A stretch of DNA of 5,824 nucleotides from an uncultured Bilophila sp. (lineage in GTDB: Bacteria > Desulfobacterota > Desulfovibrionia > Desulfovibrionales > Desulfovibrionaceae). Position numbers and translations under genes: made by a program. How positions within the stretch are numbered: the first letter of the stretch is position 1; every line of letters begins with the position of its first letter. Below are positions 1 to 5,821 of this stretch, piece after piece. The stretch is taken from assembly GCA_902373525.1 (NCBI GenBank), contig CABKMN010000141.1, positions 1 through 5,824 of the forward strand, in the 5' to 3' direction. The notes under the pieces were generated by a model. The model made no database searches, was not told the origin of the DNA, and worked only from the letters and a program-made list of their open reading frames with translations.

Positions 1-42
1 GGGGGAAGGGGAACCTTTCTCCAGAAAGGTTCCCCTTCCCCC
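1..42 (-). terminator. Perfect 20-bp hairpin, likely terminator of the peroxidase gene
   Basis: Bases 1-20 and 23-42 are exact reverse complements, separated by only two bases, so the real RNA loop must open a few pairs at the apex. The outer stem is G-rich/C-rich and the apex is CTTTCT / AGAAAG. It begins 23 bases beyond the stop codon of the minus-strand peroxidase gene, where a terminator is expected. Any U-run for the minus direction would lie beyond the left edge and cannot be seen. The same design recurs at 5768-5821, after another gene end, which supports a terminator role. The structure is seen directly; termination is inferred. Confidence 0.7.
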
Positions 43-65
43 TCCCCAATGTTCTTTCGCCGGAT

Positions 66-1451
66 TTACTTGGAAACCACGCCGGTCAGGGGCTTGCCCT
101 GATACTGGCCGGTGAGGGTGCGGAGGAAGGCGACGATGAGGGCGTTGTCCTCTTCGTCGATGCTGATGCCGGAGAGATAGGTGCCCATGACGTCCACGGC
201 CTTGGAGAGGGTCTGTACCGTGCCGTCGTGCAGGTAGGGCGCGGTCAGCTCCACGTTGCGGAGGTTCGGCACCTTGAAGCGGTGCAGGTCCTGATGATCG
301 CCGGTGACGGCCTTGTAGCCCTCGTCACGCGCCATCGGATGGCCGCGATCCGCGAAGTAGTCCTTCTTGAGGTCCATGTATTCGAGGGACTGCCCGCCCA
401 CGGACTGGCCCACGTGGCAGCTCGTGCAGCGATAGTCCTTGAAACGCTGGTAGCCCTTGATCTCCTCGGCGGTCAGCGCGTCGGACTTGCCCTTGAGCCA
501 CTGGTCAAAACGGCTGTCCGGGGTGATCAGCGTCTTCTGGAACTCGGCGAGCGCGGCGGTGGCGTTTTCCTCCGTCCACGAGCCGGTGCCGAAGGCTTCC
601 TTGTATTCGTTGGTCAGCGCCTCGTCGAGACGCAGCTTGGCGAGGATGAGGTCCCAGCCCTTGCTGCCCATCATGGTCGGGTCGAGCGGGGCGAGCTTGG
701 CGGCTTCCTGCACGTCGGCGGCGCGGCCGTTCCAGTACTGGCGGAAGTTGAACACGGCGTTGAACACCGTGGGCGTGTTCAGTCCGCTGTTGAGATCATA
801 GACGCCCTGCGCGATCATGAGGCCGTCGGCCCCGGCCTTGGCGAAATCGTGACAGGTGGCGCAGGACATGCTTTCGTCGCCGGAGAGGCGTACGTCGTTG
901 AACAGCTTCTGGCCGAGCGCCGCCTTCTTGGCGTCCACATGCATCGCGGAGGGCAGGGGCTGGATGGGCTCGTCCTGCTTGTCGGGCGCGGCGAGGCCGT
1001 TCACATAGTACTTGTGGCGCGTATCCTTGATCCACTTGAGGAGCTGATCCTTTTCCTTGGGCGTCAGCTTGGACTTGGGGTGCACCGCCGTGAACTTCGC
1101 CGGAGGCATGATGTCGTAGGACGTGACCCACGCCATCTTGGCGAGGGTGCTTTCCTTGACCGGCTTGTCCTTGGCGTCGCCTTCGAGTTCGTGCCCGAGG
1201 TCAAAGGCGCGCGGCCCGGCGGCGTAGTCCTTCAGGATGCTCTGCTTGATGCCGGGGGCGGAGGCGTAGAAGGGCAGGTCCATGTTGCGGGTATGGCAGG
1301 GCATGCACTTGTCGAGCATGACGTGGGAGACTTTGCTGAACTTGCCGAGGGAGGGATAGCCCTGCGGCGTTTCGGAAACGCCCCACGAGGTTCCGGCCCC
1401 GAGGGTCGCGACGGACAGGAGCGCGGCGGCGAACAGTATGGATTTCTTCAT
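66..1451 (-). CDS. Exported three-haem cytochrome c peroxidase (CCP/MauG superfamily, YhjA-like)
   Basis: 461 aa. The protein opens with a basic N-terminus and a hydrophobic stretch (about residues 5-20), typical of a Sec signal peptide or uncleaved anchor, so it acts at or outside the cytoplasmic membrane. Three CxxCH haem-attachment motifs are present: C49-H53, C197-H201 and C342-H346. The first lies in an extra N-terminal domain (about 40-150) that also has a Met-Pro-Pro at 115-117, as in small haem-binding domains. The second and third fit the two-domain di-haem peroxidase core, with NTPTVFNA near 225, YWNGRA near 239, VPNLRNV near 394, PYLHDG near 405 and VDVMGTY near 419 (M422 is a plausible axial ligand). 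The family reduces H2O2 to water using cytochrome or quinol electrons. E. coli YhjA is also three-haem and of similar length. The ATG is preceded by GGAAGAGG. The electron donor is unknown. Confidence 0.92.
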   Translation of the reverse strand: MKKSILFAAALLSVATLGAGTSWGVSETPQGYPSLGKFSKVSHVMLDKCMPCHTRNMDLPFYASAPGIKQSILKDYAAGPRAFDLGHELEGDAKDKPVKESTLAKMAWVTSYDIMPPAKFTAVHPKSKLTPKEKDQLLKWIKDTRHKYYVNGLAAPDKQDEPIQPLPSAMHVDAKKAALGQKLFNDVRLSGDESMSCATCHDFAKAGADGLMIAQGVYDLNSGLNTPTVFNAVFNFRQYWNGRAADVQEAAKLAPLDPTMMGSKGWDLILAKLRLDEALTNEYKEAFGTGSWTEENATAALAEFQKTLITPDSRFDQWLKGKSDALTAEEIKGYQRFKDYRCTSCHVGQSVGGQSLEYMDLKKDYFADRGHPMARDEGYKAVTGDHQDLHRFKVPNLRNVELTAPYLHDGTVQTLSKAVDVMGTYLSGISIDEEDNALIVAFLRTLTGQYQGKPLTGVVSK

Positions 1452-1518
1452 TTCCTCTTCCTTTGAGTTGGGCGGGGGAACCTTCCTCGTTTCTCCCGCC
1501 GCTGGTTGATCGATCTAT

Positions 1519-1545
1519 GTTATAACCCTCGAAGCCAAAAAGCAA
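1519..1545 (-). promoter_or_regulatory. Candidate sigma-70-like promoter of the peroxidase gene
   Basis: On the minus strand, TTGCTT (1545-1540) and TATAAC (1524-1519) are separated by 15 bases, about 70 bases upstream of the ATG. The -10 is a 5/6 match, but the -35 is weak (3/6) and the spacing is short. The -10 lies within the palindrome GTTATAAC (1519-1526), and GATCGATC (1508-1515) lies just downstream. The region falls between the prfA terminator and the peroxidase start, so some promoter is expected here. Confidence 0.35.
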
Positions 1546-1569
1546 CGCGCGGTACGGGCGATCCCCGGC

Positions 1570-1616
1570 AAAAAAGGCGGGAGGAGCCTTTCCGCAGAAA
1601 GAGTCCTCCCGCCTTT
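1570..1616 (-). terminator. Intrinsic terminator of prfA
   Basis: Bases 1573-1585 pair perfectly with 1604-1616 (13 bp). After a 2x2 internal mismatch, CTTTC (1588-1592) pairs with GAAAG (1597-1601). On the minus strand the stem runs directly into six T residues (1575-1570), the classic rho-independent arrangement. It starts 20 bases past the prfA stop codon. The apex resembles those of the hairpins at both window ends. Confidence 0.9.
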
Positions 1617-1635
1617 CGGCAACAACGTATGGGGA

Positions 1636-2705
<1,070 letters not shown>

Positions 2706-2706
<1 letters not shown>

Positions 2707-3752
2707 CAATAACTCCGGTTGCAGGTAGGAGGCGTCTCAAGACGGGGCGGATTCTGCCCGACGGCGGCGGCGAGGGACGCGACCGCGACTTCGACTTGAT
2801 CCAGTTCCGGTTCCCGTGTGGTCAGAAGCTGCAGGAACATGCCCGGCGCGCGGAGCACGCGGCCCCAGAACCCGTCGCCCAGACGCGCGGCGTACCGGAT
2901 GAGCTCATAGGAGAGGGCGCTGATGGGGACCATGAGCAGCAGCTTGAAGGCAATGGTAAAAAGGTGCTTGGCGACGGCGTGTTCCGGCGTCCAGACAAGG
3001 AGGAGCAGCGGAACGAGGACCGTGTGCAGCAGGATGGCGATGGACATGACGAACAGCAGGAACGTGGTGCCGCAGCGCGGGTGCAGGCGGCTGAACCGGA
3101 CGGCGGCCTCGGGCGTCACCGTGTCCCCGGATTCGTAGGCGTGGATCGTCTTGTGCTCGGCCCCGTGGTAGCAGAACACCCGCCGGATGTCCGGGAGCAT
3201 GGCGATGCCCACGATGTAGCCGATGAAGAGCAGAAATTTGAACAGCCCGTCCCAGATGTGGAACGAAATCCCGTCGACGTCGCCGCCGAAGCCGAGCCAG
3301 TTCATGGCGACGGACAGCAGGTGCGGCACCACGACGAACAGGCCCACGGCGAACAGGAGCGACACCGCGAGCGTGACGGCGAGCTGCCAGCCCTTGATTT
3401 CCTCTCCGGTGCCTTCGGTGGTGCGTTCGGCGGACAGGTTCAGGGCCTTGATCCCGTTGACGAGGGTTTCGATGAGCGTGGGGAAGCCGCGCAGGAAGGG
3501 TTTTTTGAGCCATGCGCTGCGGGTGAGGCTGAACCAGGGGCGTCTTTCGACGCTGATGGCGCCGTCAGGCGTGCGGACGGCCAGCGCATAGACATCGCCG
3601 TTACGCATCATGACGCCTTCCATGACGGCCTGCCCGCCGACGAGCGGCGCGGGGGCAAGCAGGGCGAGACGCCCCAGGCTCATCAGGAAACGTTTCCCGG
3701 AACGGGCGGAAAAAACGGAAGTGGCGGCCGGACGACCGGTGCGCGTGGGCAT
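2706..3752 (-). CDS. DUF1385 / YqhQ-family membrane protein of unknown function
   Basis: 348 aa. The family hallmark GGQAVMEGVMMRN is at 39-51, and other conserved blocks are YHGAEHKT (195-202), HPRCGT (224-229) and the C-terminal TTREPELDQVEVA (311-323). About four hydrophobic membrane segments are visible near 124-146, 169-187, 230-254 and 264-287. The His, Glu and Cys residues in the YHGAEHK and HPRCGT blocks could bind a metal; that is an inference, and no reaction is established for the family. The gene lies between rpmE and prfA, a neighbourhood recurring in several bacterial groups, and its TGA overlaps the prfA ATG, so the two are probably translationally coupled. ATG at 3752 is preferred because GAGG lies seven bases upstream. 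GTG at 3773 would add seven residues but its purine-rich stretch abuts the start codon. Confidence 0.9.
2713..2716 (-). promoter_or_regulatory. Ribosome binding site that fixes the prfA start
   Basis: On the minus strand, GGAG lies six bases before ATG (2706-2704) but only three before the in-frame TTG at 2709-2707. Normal spacing therefore favours the ATG. The site lies inside the last codons of the DUF1385 gene, so ribosomes finishing that gene would keep it accessible. Confidence 0.75.
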
Positions 3753-3759
3753 GGAAAGA

Positions 3760-3763
3760 CCTC
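3760..3763 (-). promoter_or_regulatory. Ribosome binding site supporting the shorter DUF1385 start
   Basis: On the minus strand, GAGG is seven bases upstream of ATG at 3752. The competing GTG at 3773 is immediately preceded by AGGGA with no usable spacing. Confidence 0.6.
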
Positions 3764-3860
3764 GGAATGTCACTCCCTGAACGTGTGTCCCCGGCGCGTT
3801 TCCCGACTGGTTGACTTGCGGATTTCGGGGAAGGACGGAAAAAAGGGATGGAACTCGAAG

Positions 3861-3893
3861 GCCTCCCGGAGGGAAGAAGCCCGTCCGGGAGGC
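3861..3893 (-). terminator. Stem-loop after rpmE, possible leaky terminator
   Basis: GCCTCCCGGA (3861-3870) pairs with TCCGGGAGGC (3884-3893), a perfect 10-bp stem, and GGG/CCC inside can extend it past a one-base bulge. It lies 27 bases past the rpmE stop in the 168-base gap before the DUF1385 start. On the minus strand a six-T run occurs only at 3844-3839, about 16 bases beyond the stem, so it is not a canonical intrinsic terminator. It may act as an attenuator or an mRNA 3'-end stabiliser. No convincing promoter is visible in 3753-3860, which favours read-through into DUF1385 and prfA. Confidence 0.45.
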
Positions 3894-3920
3894 GTAAAGG
3901 CTGCGCTGGAGACCGGCGCG

Positions 3921-4130
3921 TTACTTGTTGAGATTGGCGTACTTTTTGCGGAAGCGGTCAATACGGCCAGCCGTATCGAGGAAACGCTGCTTGCCGGTGA
4001 AGAAAGGATGGCAAGCGGAGCAGATTTCCACATGTACGTTTTCTCCTTTGGTGGAGAGCAGTTCTACCTGATTGCCGCAGGCGCAGGTAATCTTGGCCTT
4101 GTACACTTTGGGATGAATTTTGTCTTTCAT
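3921..4130 (-). CDS. rpmE: 50S ribosomal protein L31, zinc-binding (C+) type
   Basis: 69 aa, the normal size. L31 sits on the large subunit and bridges to the small subunit. Four cysteines at 16, 18, 37 and 40 (CAC near the start, then CSAC) form the zinc site of the C+ class. HPFFTGKQR (41-49) and GRIDRFRKKY are signature sequences. The start is the ATG at 4130, with AGGAG (4142-4138 on this strand) seven bases upstream. A longer in-frame reading to 4208 exists, but those extra codons cover the promoter and have no family similarity. The gene leads the cluster with DUF1385 and prfA. As the zinc-containing form, it would be the copy made when zinc is ample in genomes that have two. Confidence 0.97.
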   Translation of the reverse strand: MKDKIHPKVYKAKITCACGNQVELLSTKGENVHVEICSACHPFFTGKQRFLDTAGRIDRFRKKYANLNK

Positions 4131-4160
4131 GGTCAGGCTCCTATAAAGTCGGGACTCAGC

Positions 4161-4189
4161 TATATATACCCTGAATCCCCGTTTGGCAA
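4161..4189 (-). promoter_or_regulatory. Promoter of rpmE
   Basis: On the minus strand, TTGCCA (4189-4184, 5/6 match to the -35) is followed after 17 bases by TATATA (4166-4161), part of an eight-base TATATATA tract. Transcription would start near 4154, giving a leader of roughly 25 bases that includes the AGGAG site. Confidence 0.6.
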
Positions 4190-4196
4190 GGGATTC
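4173..4196. repeat. 7-bp inverted repeat centred on the rpmE -35 box
   Basis: GAATCCC (4173-4179) and GGGATTC (4190-4196) are perfect reverse complements with a 10-base spacer. The spacer contains the rpmE -35 hexamer. The position suits an operator for a dimeric regulator. The repeat is seen directly; its function is inferred. Confidence 0.45.
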
Positions 4197-4220
4197 TTCC
4201 GTGATCAAAGGCGTGTTCCG

Positions 4221-4248
4221 CCTTGCGGGCGGCGGCGCGCAAGGTTTT
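4221..4248 (+). terminator. Orphan terminator-like stem-loop, plus strand
   Basis: CCTTGCG (4221-4227) pairs with CGCAAGG (4238-4244) around a 10-base loop, followed immediately by TTTT, then CGC and TTTTT (4252-4256). The form is that of a plus-strand intrinsic terminator, yet no plus-strand gene precedes it; rpmE lies on the other strand. It may end a small or antisense RNA, insulate the two promoters, or be accidental. Confidence 0.35.
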
Positions 4249-4255
4249 CGCTTTT

Positions 4256-4304
4256 TGGGCGATTTTTTTTGCCTTTGGACGCGTCTTTTTTATATAATCG
4301 CCCA
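4256..4304. repeat. 9-bp inverted repeat bracketing the HU promoter
   Basis: TGGGCGATT (4256-4264) and AATCGCCCA (4296-4304) are perfect reverse complements separated by 31 bases. The left arm lies just upstream of the proposed -35 and the right arm overlaps the last bases of the TATAAT -10 box. A regulator binding both arms could occlude the promoter. Confidence 0.5.
4269..4298 (+). promoter_or_regulatory. Promoter of the HU gene
   Basis: A perfect TATAAT (4293-4298) lies 18 bases after TTGCCT (4269-4274, 4/6 match), in AT-rich sequence. A second possible -10, TATTAT, lies at 4305-4310. Transcription from here would give a leader of about 190 bases before the HU start codon, unusually long for a small housekeeping gene. 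Confidence 0.55.
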
Positions 4305-4387
4305 TATTATCATTTTGTGCCGTAATTTCGTCGTGTTATCGTCCGTCCATCTCGCGGGGCCCGGTCCGGGGCGACCCCGAAACCGCT

Positions 4388-4421
4388 TTTTGCAATACAA
4401 ATAAGGGGGGATAGTGCAAAA
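4388..4421. repeat. 7-bp inverted repeat in the HU leader
   Basis: TTTTGCA (4388-4394) and TGCAAAA (4415-4421) are perfect reverse complements with a 20-base spacer that contains a six-G run (4405-4410). A small hairpin TCCCG/CGGGA (4424-4428 / 4436-4440) follows. These could form RNA structure in the leader or an operator in DNA. Confidence 0.4.
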
Positions 4422-4498
4422 TATCCCGGTGACAACGGGAAAAACAAAGGGTAAAGACCACCGCTGGCACATCTCACTATTCAGGTAAGGAGTCTCCT

Positions 4499-4774
4499 AT
4501 GACCAAAGCAGATCTTGTCGACAAAATCCACGCCAAGGCCGGTCTCGGCACCAAAGCCGCCACGGAACAGTTCCTTGACGCTGCGATCAGCGTGCTGTCC
4601 GAATCCATCGCCAACGGCGAACAGGTTTCCTTCACCGGCTTCGGCAGCTTTAAGGTCGTCGACCGCAGCGAACGCAAGGGCCGCAACCCTCGTACGGGCG
4701 AGGAATGCCTCATTCCCGCTTCCCGCGTCGTGAAGTTCACTCCCGGCAAGGCGCTGAAAGAAGCCGTGAAATAG
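4499..4774 (+). CDS. hup: HU-family DNA-binding protein
   Basis: 91 aa, the normal HU size. HU dimers bend and compact DNA with little sequence preference and assist replication, recombination and transcription. The N-terminal helical part begins MTKADLVDKI. The signature region GFGSFKVVDRSERKGRNPRTG spans 47-67 and includes the DNA-contacting beta arm, whose RNP at 62-64 holds the proline that intercalates at the bend. The C-terminal helix is GKALKEAV (83-90). A strong AAGGAG lies six bases before the ATG. The gene ends in TAG, read only by RF1, and is transcribed alone between its own promoter and terminator. The related IHF subunits share the fold; residues and length favour HU, though which HU paralogue this is cannot be told. 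Confidence 0.96.
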   Translation: MTKADLVDKIHAKAGLGTKAATEQFLDAAISVLSESIANGEQVSFTGFGSFKVVDRSERKGRNPRTGEECLIPASRVVKFTPGKALKEAVK

Positions 4775-4833
4775 TGTTGACGGGCGCGACCTCTTCCGGG
4801 GCTGTTGTCCCGGAGGCCTGATCCGGTCCATGT

Positions 4834-4865
4834 ATCCCGCAGGTGTCCGCCTGCGGGATTTTTTT
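4834..4865 (+). terminator. Intrinsic terminator of the HU gene
   Basis: ATCCCGCAGG (4834-4843) pairs with CCTGCGGGAT (4850-4859) around a six-base loop, and the stem end merges into seven T residues (4859-4865). Another stem-loop, TCCGGG/CCCGGA (4795-4800 / 4809-4814), precedes it after the stop codon and may protect the mRNA 3' end. Confidence 0.96.
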
Positions 4866-4888
4866 GTGCGGTTCCCTCTGTAACGGAG

Positions 4889-4919
4889 TTGATTGTTTTT
4901 CCTTTTTCCCTGTGATAAC
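4889..4919 (+). promoter_or_regulatory. Weak candidate promoter of the DUF554 gene
   Basis: TTGATT (4889-4894, 4/6) and GATAAC (4914-4919, 4/6) are separated by 19 bases, which is long, with TGT preceding the -10. It lies after the HU terminator, where the next unit must start. Apart from this, 4866-5047 shows only a pyrimidine-rich stretch and a GC-rich leader with a weak GCCG/CGGC hairpin (4981-4995). Confidence 0.25.
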
Positions 4920-5047
4920 GCTTTCTGGTTGCAGCGGCGACACGCAGGCCGCCCGTGTCCGCGGCGTCCGTCATCCGGGTGCCGTCCGGGGCGGCTTTTG
5001 TGCGTGCCGCGACGGAATTTCAGGCTTTCAAAAAGGAATGAGGGAAC

Positions 5048-5764
5048 ATGATAGGACCGGTTGCGAACAGCGTGTGCATCATCGCGGGCTCCGTTCTCGG
5101 GGCGCTCTGCGGGCCCGTGATCAGTCAGGCGTTCAGAAAAAAACTTATGAATGTGTTCAGCTGCATCACGCTCGGCATCGGCGTGACCATGCTGTCGAAG
5201 GGCGACTCGCTGCCTCCGGTCGTGCTTTCCTTGTTGATCGGGACGGCGCTGGGCGAACTGACGCGGTTCGAGTCTCTGGTGATGAAGGGCGCCTTTAAGG
5301 TCGCCGGGCTGTTCAACAGGAACGGGAAGAAGCGTTCGGGCGAAACGTTGTCCGACACGGTGTTCCGCGATCAGTTCGCGGTGGCGACGGTGCTTTTCTG
5401 CGTCAGCGGGCTGGGCATCATCGGCTCCATGCGCGAGGGGCTGACCGGCGAGTGTTCCCTGTTGCTCATCAAGGGCGTGCTCGATCTTTTTACGGCGATG
5501 CTCATTGCGGCGAGCATCGGCAGCGTGGTGGGCGTTCTCGCGGTGCCGCAGTGTCTGATCCAGTTCGGGCTCCTGCTCGGGGCGACGGTCCTCATGCCTT
5601 ATACCACGCCCACGATGTTCGCGGACTTCTCCGCCTGCGGCGGGATCATCATGCTCGGCGCGGGGCTGCGTCAGATGGGGCTCGCGGAGGTTCCCATCCT
5701 GAGCATGCTCCCCGGTCTGTTCTTCGTCATGCCCCTGTCCGGGGTATGGAAGGAATTGATGTGA
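5048..5764 (+). CDS. DUF554 / YqgA-family integral membrane protein
   Basis: 238 aa, very hydrophobic, with about seven membrane segments (roughly 5-24, 36-50, 56-72, 108-128, 142-165, 167-184 and 193-230, the last possibly two). Family motifs are GLGIIGSMREGLTGE (121-135), KGVLDLFTAM (142-151) and TTPTMFADFSACGGII (186-201), ending in AMPLSG-like FVMPLSGVWK. These match the E. coli YqgA / DUF554 family, whose transport or other role is not established. A charged loop (about 88-108) separates two halves and probably faces the cytoplasm. ATG at 5048 has GAGGG close upstream and AAAGGA slightly further, and MIGPVANS is a typical family start. Another ATG at 5038 is out of frame. The gene looks monocistronic, with a perfect hairpin four bases after the stop. 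Confidence 0.9.
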   Translation: MIGPVANSVCIIAGSVLGALCGPVISQAFRKKLMNVFSCITLGIGVTMLSKGDSLPPVVLSLLIGTALGELTRFESLVMKGAFKVAGLFNRNGKKRSGETLSDTVFRDQFAVATVLFCVSGLGIIGSMREGLTGECSLLLIKGVLDLFTAMLIAASIGSVVGVLAVPQCLIQFGLLLGATVLMPYTTPTMFADFSACGGIIMLGAGLRQMGLAEVPILSMLPGLFFVMPLSGVWKELM

Positions 5765-5767
5765 AAG

Positions 5768-5821
5768 CGGGGGAGGGGAGGAGGAAACTTTCTGAAGAAA
5801 GTTTCCTCCTCCCCTCCCCCG
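5768..5821 (+). terminator. Perfect 26-bp hairpin after the DUF554 gene
   Basis: Bases 5768-5793 and 5796-5821 are exact reverse complements with a two-base centre. Beyond its first base the 5' arm is purine only until the CTTTCT apex. It lies four bases after the stop codon, so a terminator or mRNA 3'-end role is likely. No T-run follows within the window, which ends three bases later. Architecture and apex match the hairpin at 1-42. Confidence 0.75.

Larger units (their letters stand above)
4131..4498. other. Divergent intergenic region between rpmE and the HU gene
   Basis: This 368-base stretch has no recognisable full-size gene. It contains the rpmE ribosome binding site (CTCCT on the plus strand, 4138-4142), the rpmE promoter (4161-4189), an inverted repeat over it, an orphan stem-loop with T-runs (4221-4248), the HU promoter (4269-4298) bracketed by a 9-bp inverted repeat, a GC-rich patch with a small CGGGG/CCCCG hairpin (4367-4379), another inverted repeat (4388-4421), and the HU ribosome binding site AAGGAG (4487-4492). 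The 4261-4345 part is distinctly AT-rich relative to the rest of the window, as expected for promoters in a high-GC genome. Confidence 0.8.

Noticed and set aside
228..1466. 412-codon open frame on the plus strand opposite the peroxidase gene
   Set aside because: The opposite strand encodes a full-length haem protein with clear motifs. The antisense frame is an artefact of GC-biased codon use: its product is a low-complexity mix of Gly, Ala, Val, Leu, Arg and His with no recognisable domain.
1506..1519. FNR-like half-site TTGAT upstream of the peroxidase gene
   Set aside because: Only the left half matches; the expected ATCAA partner is absent (CTATG instead), so regulation by an FNR-type protein cannot be supported.
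2707..2709. TTG start for prfA, one codon upstream of the ATG
   Set aside because: Only three bases from the GGAG site; the next codon is ATG with six-base spacing and the TGATG overlap.
4131..4208. N-terminal extension of L31 to a start at 4208
   Set aside because: The added 26 residues do not occur in L31, cover the rpmE promoter, and would bypass the good AGGAG site before the ATG at 4130.
2796..4325. 509-codon plus-strand frame opposite DUF1385 and rpmE
   Set aside because: The longest open frame in the window, but it runs across two real genes and a promoter region, is dominated by Gly, Glu, Ala, Arg, Asp, His and Gln, and shows no domain or good start signal.
4477..4974. Minus-strand frames opposite the HU gene and its terminator
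   Set aside because: They overlap a clear HU gene and an intrinsic terminator and resemble no family.
4981..4999. GCCG/CGGC hairpin followed by TTTT in the DUF554 leader
   Set aside because: Only a four-base stem in GC-rich sequence; too weak to call an attenuator or riboswitch.
4843..5298. 151-codon plus-strand frame overlapping the start of the DUF554 gene
   Set aside because: It starts inside the HU terminator stem and runs out of frame through a well-supported membrane protein gene.
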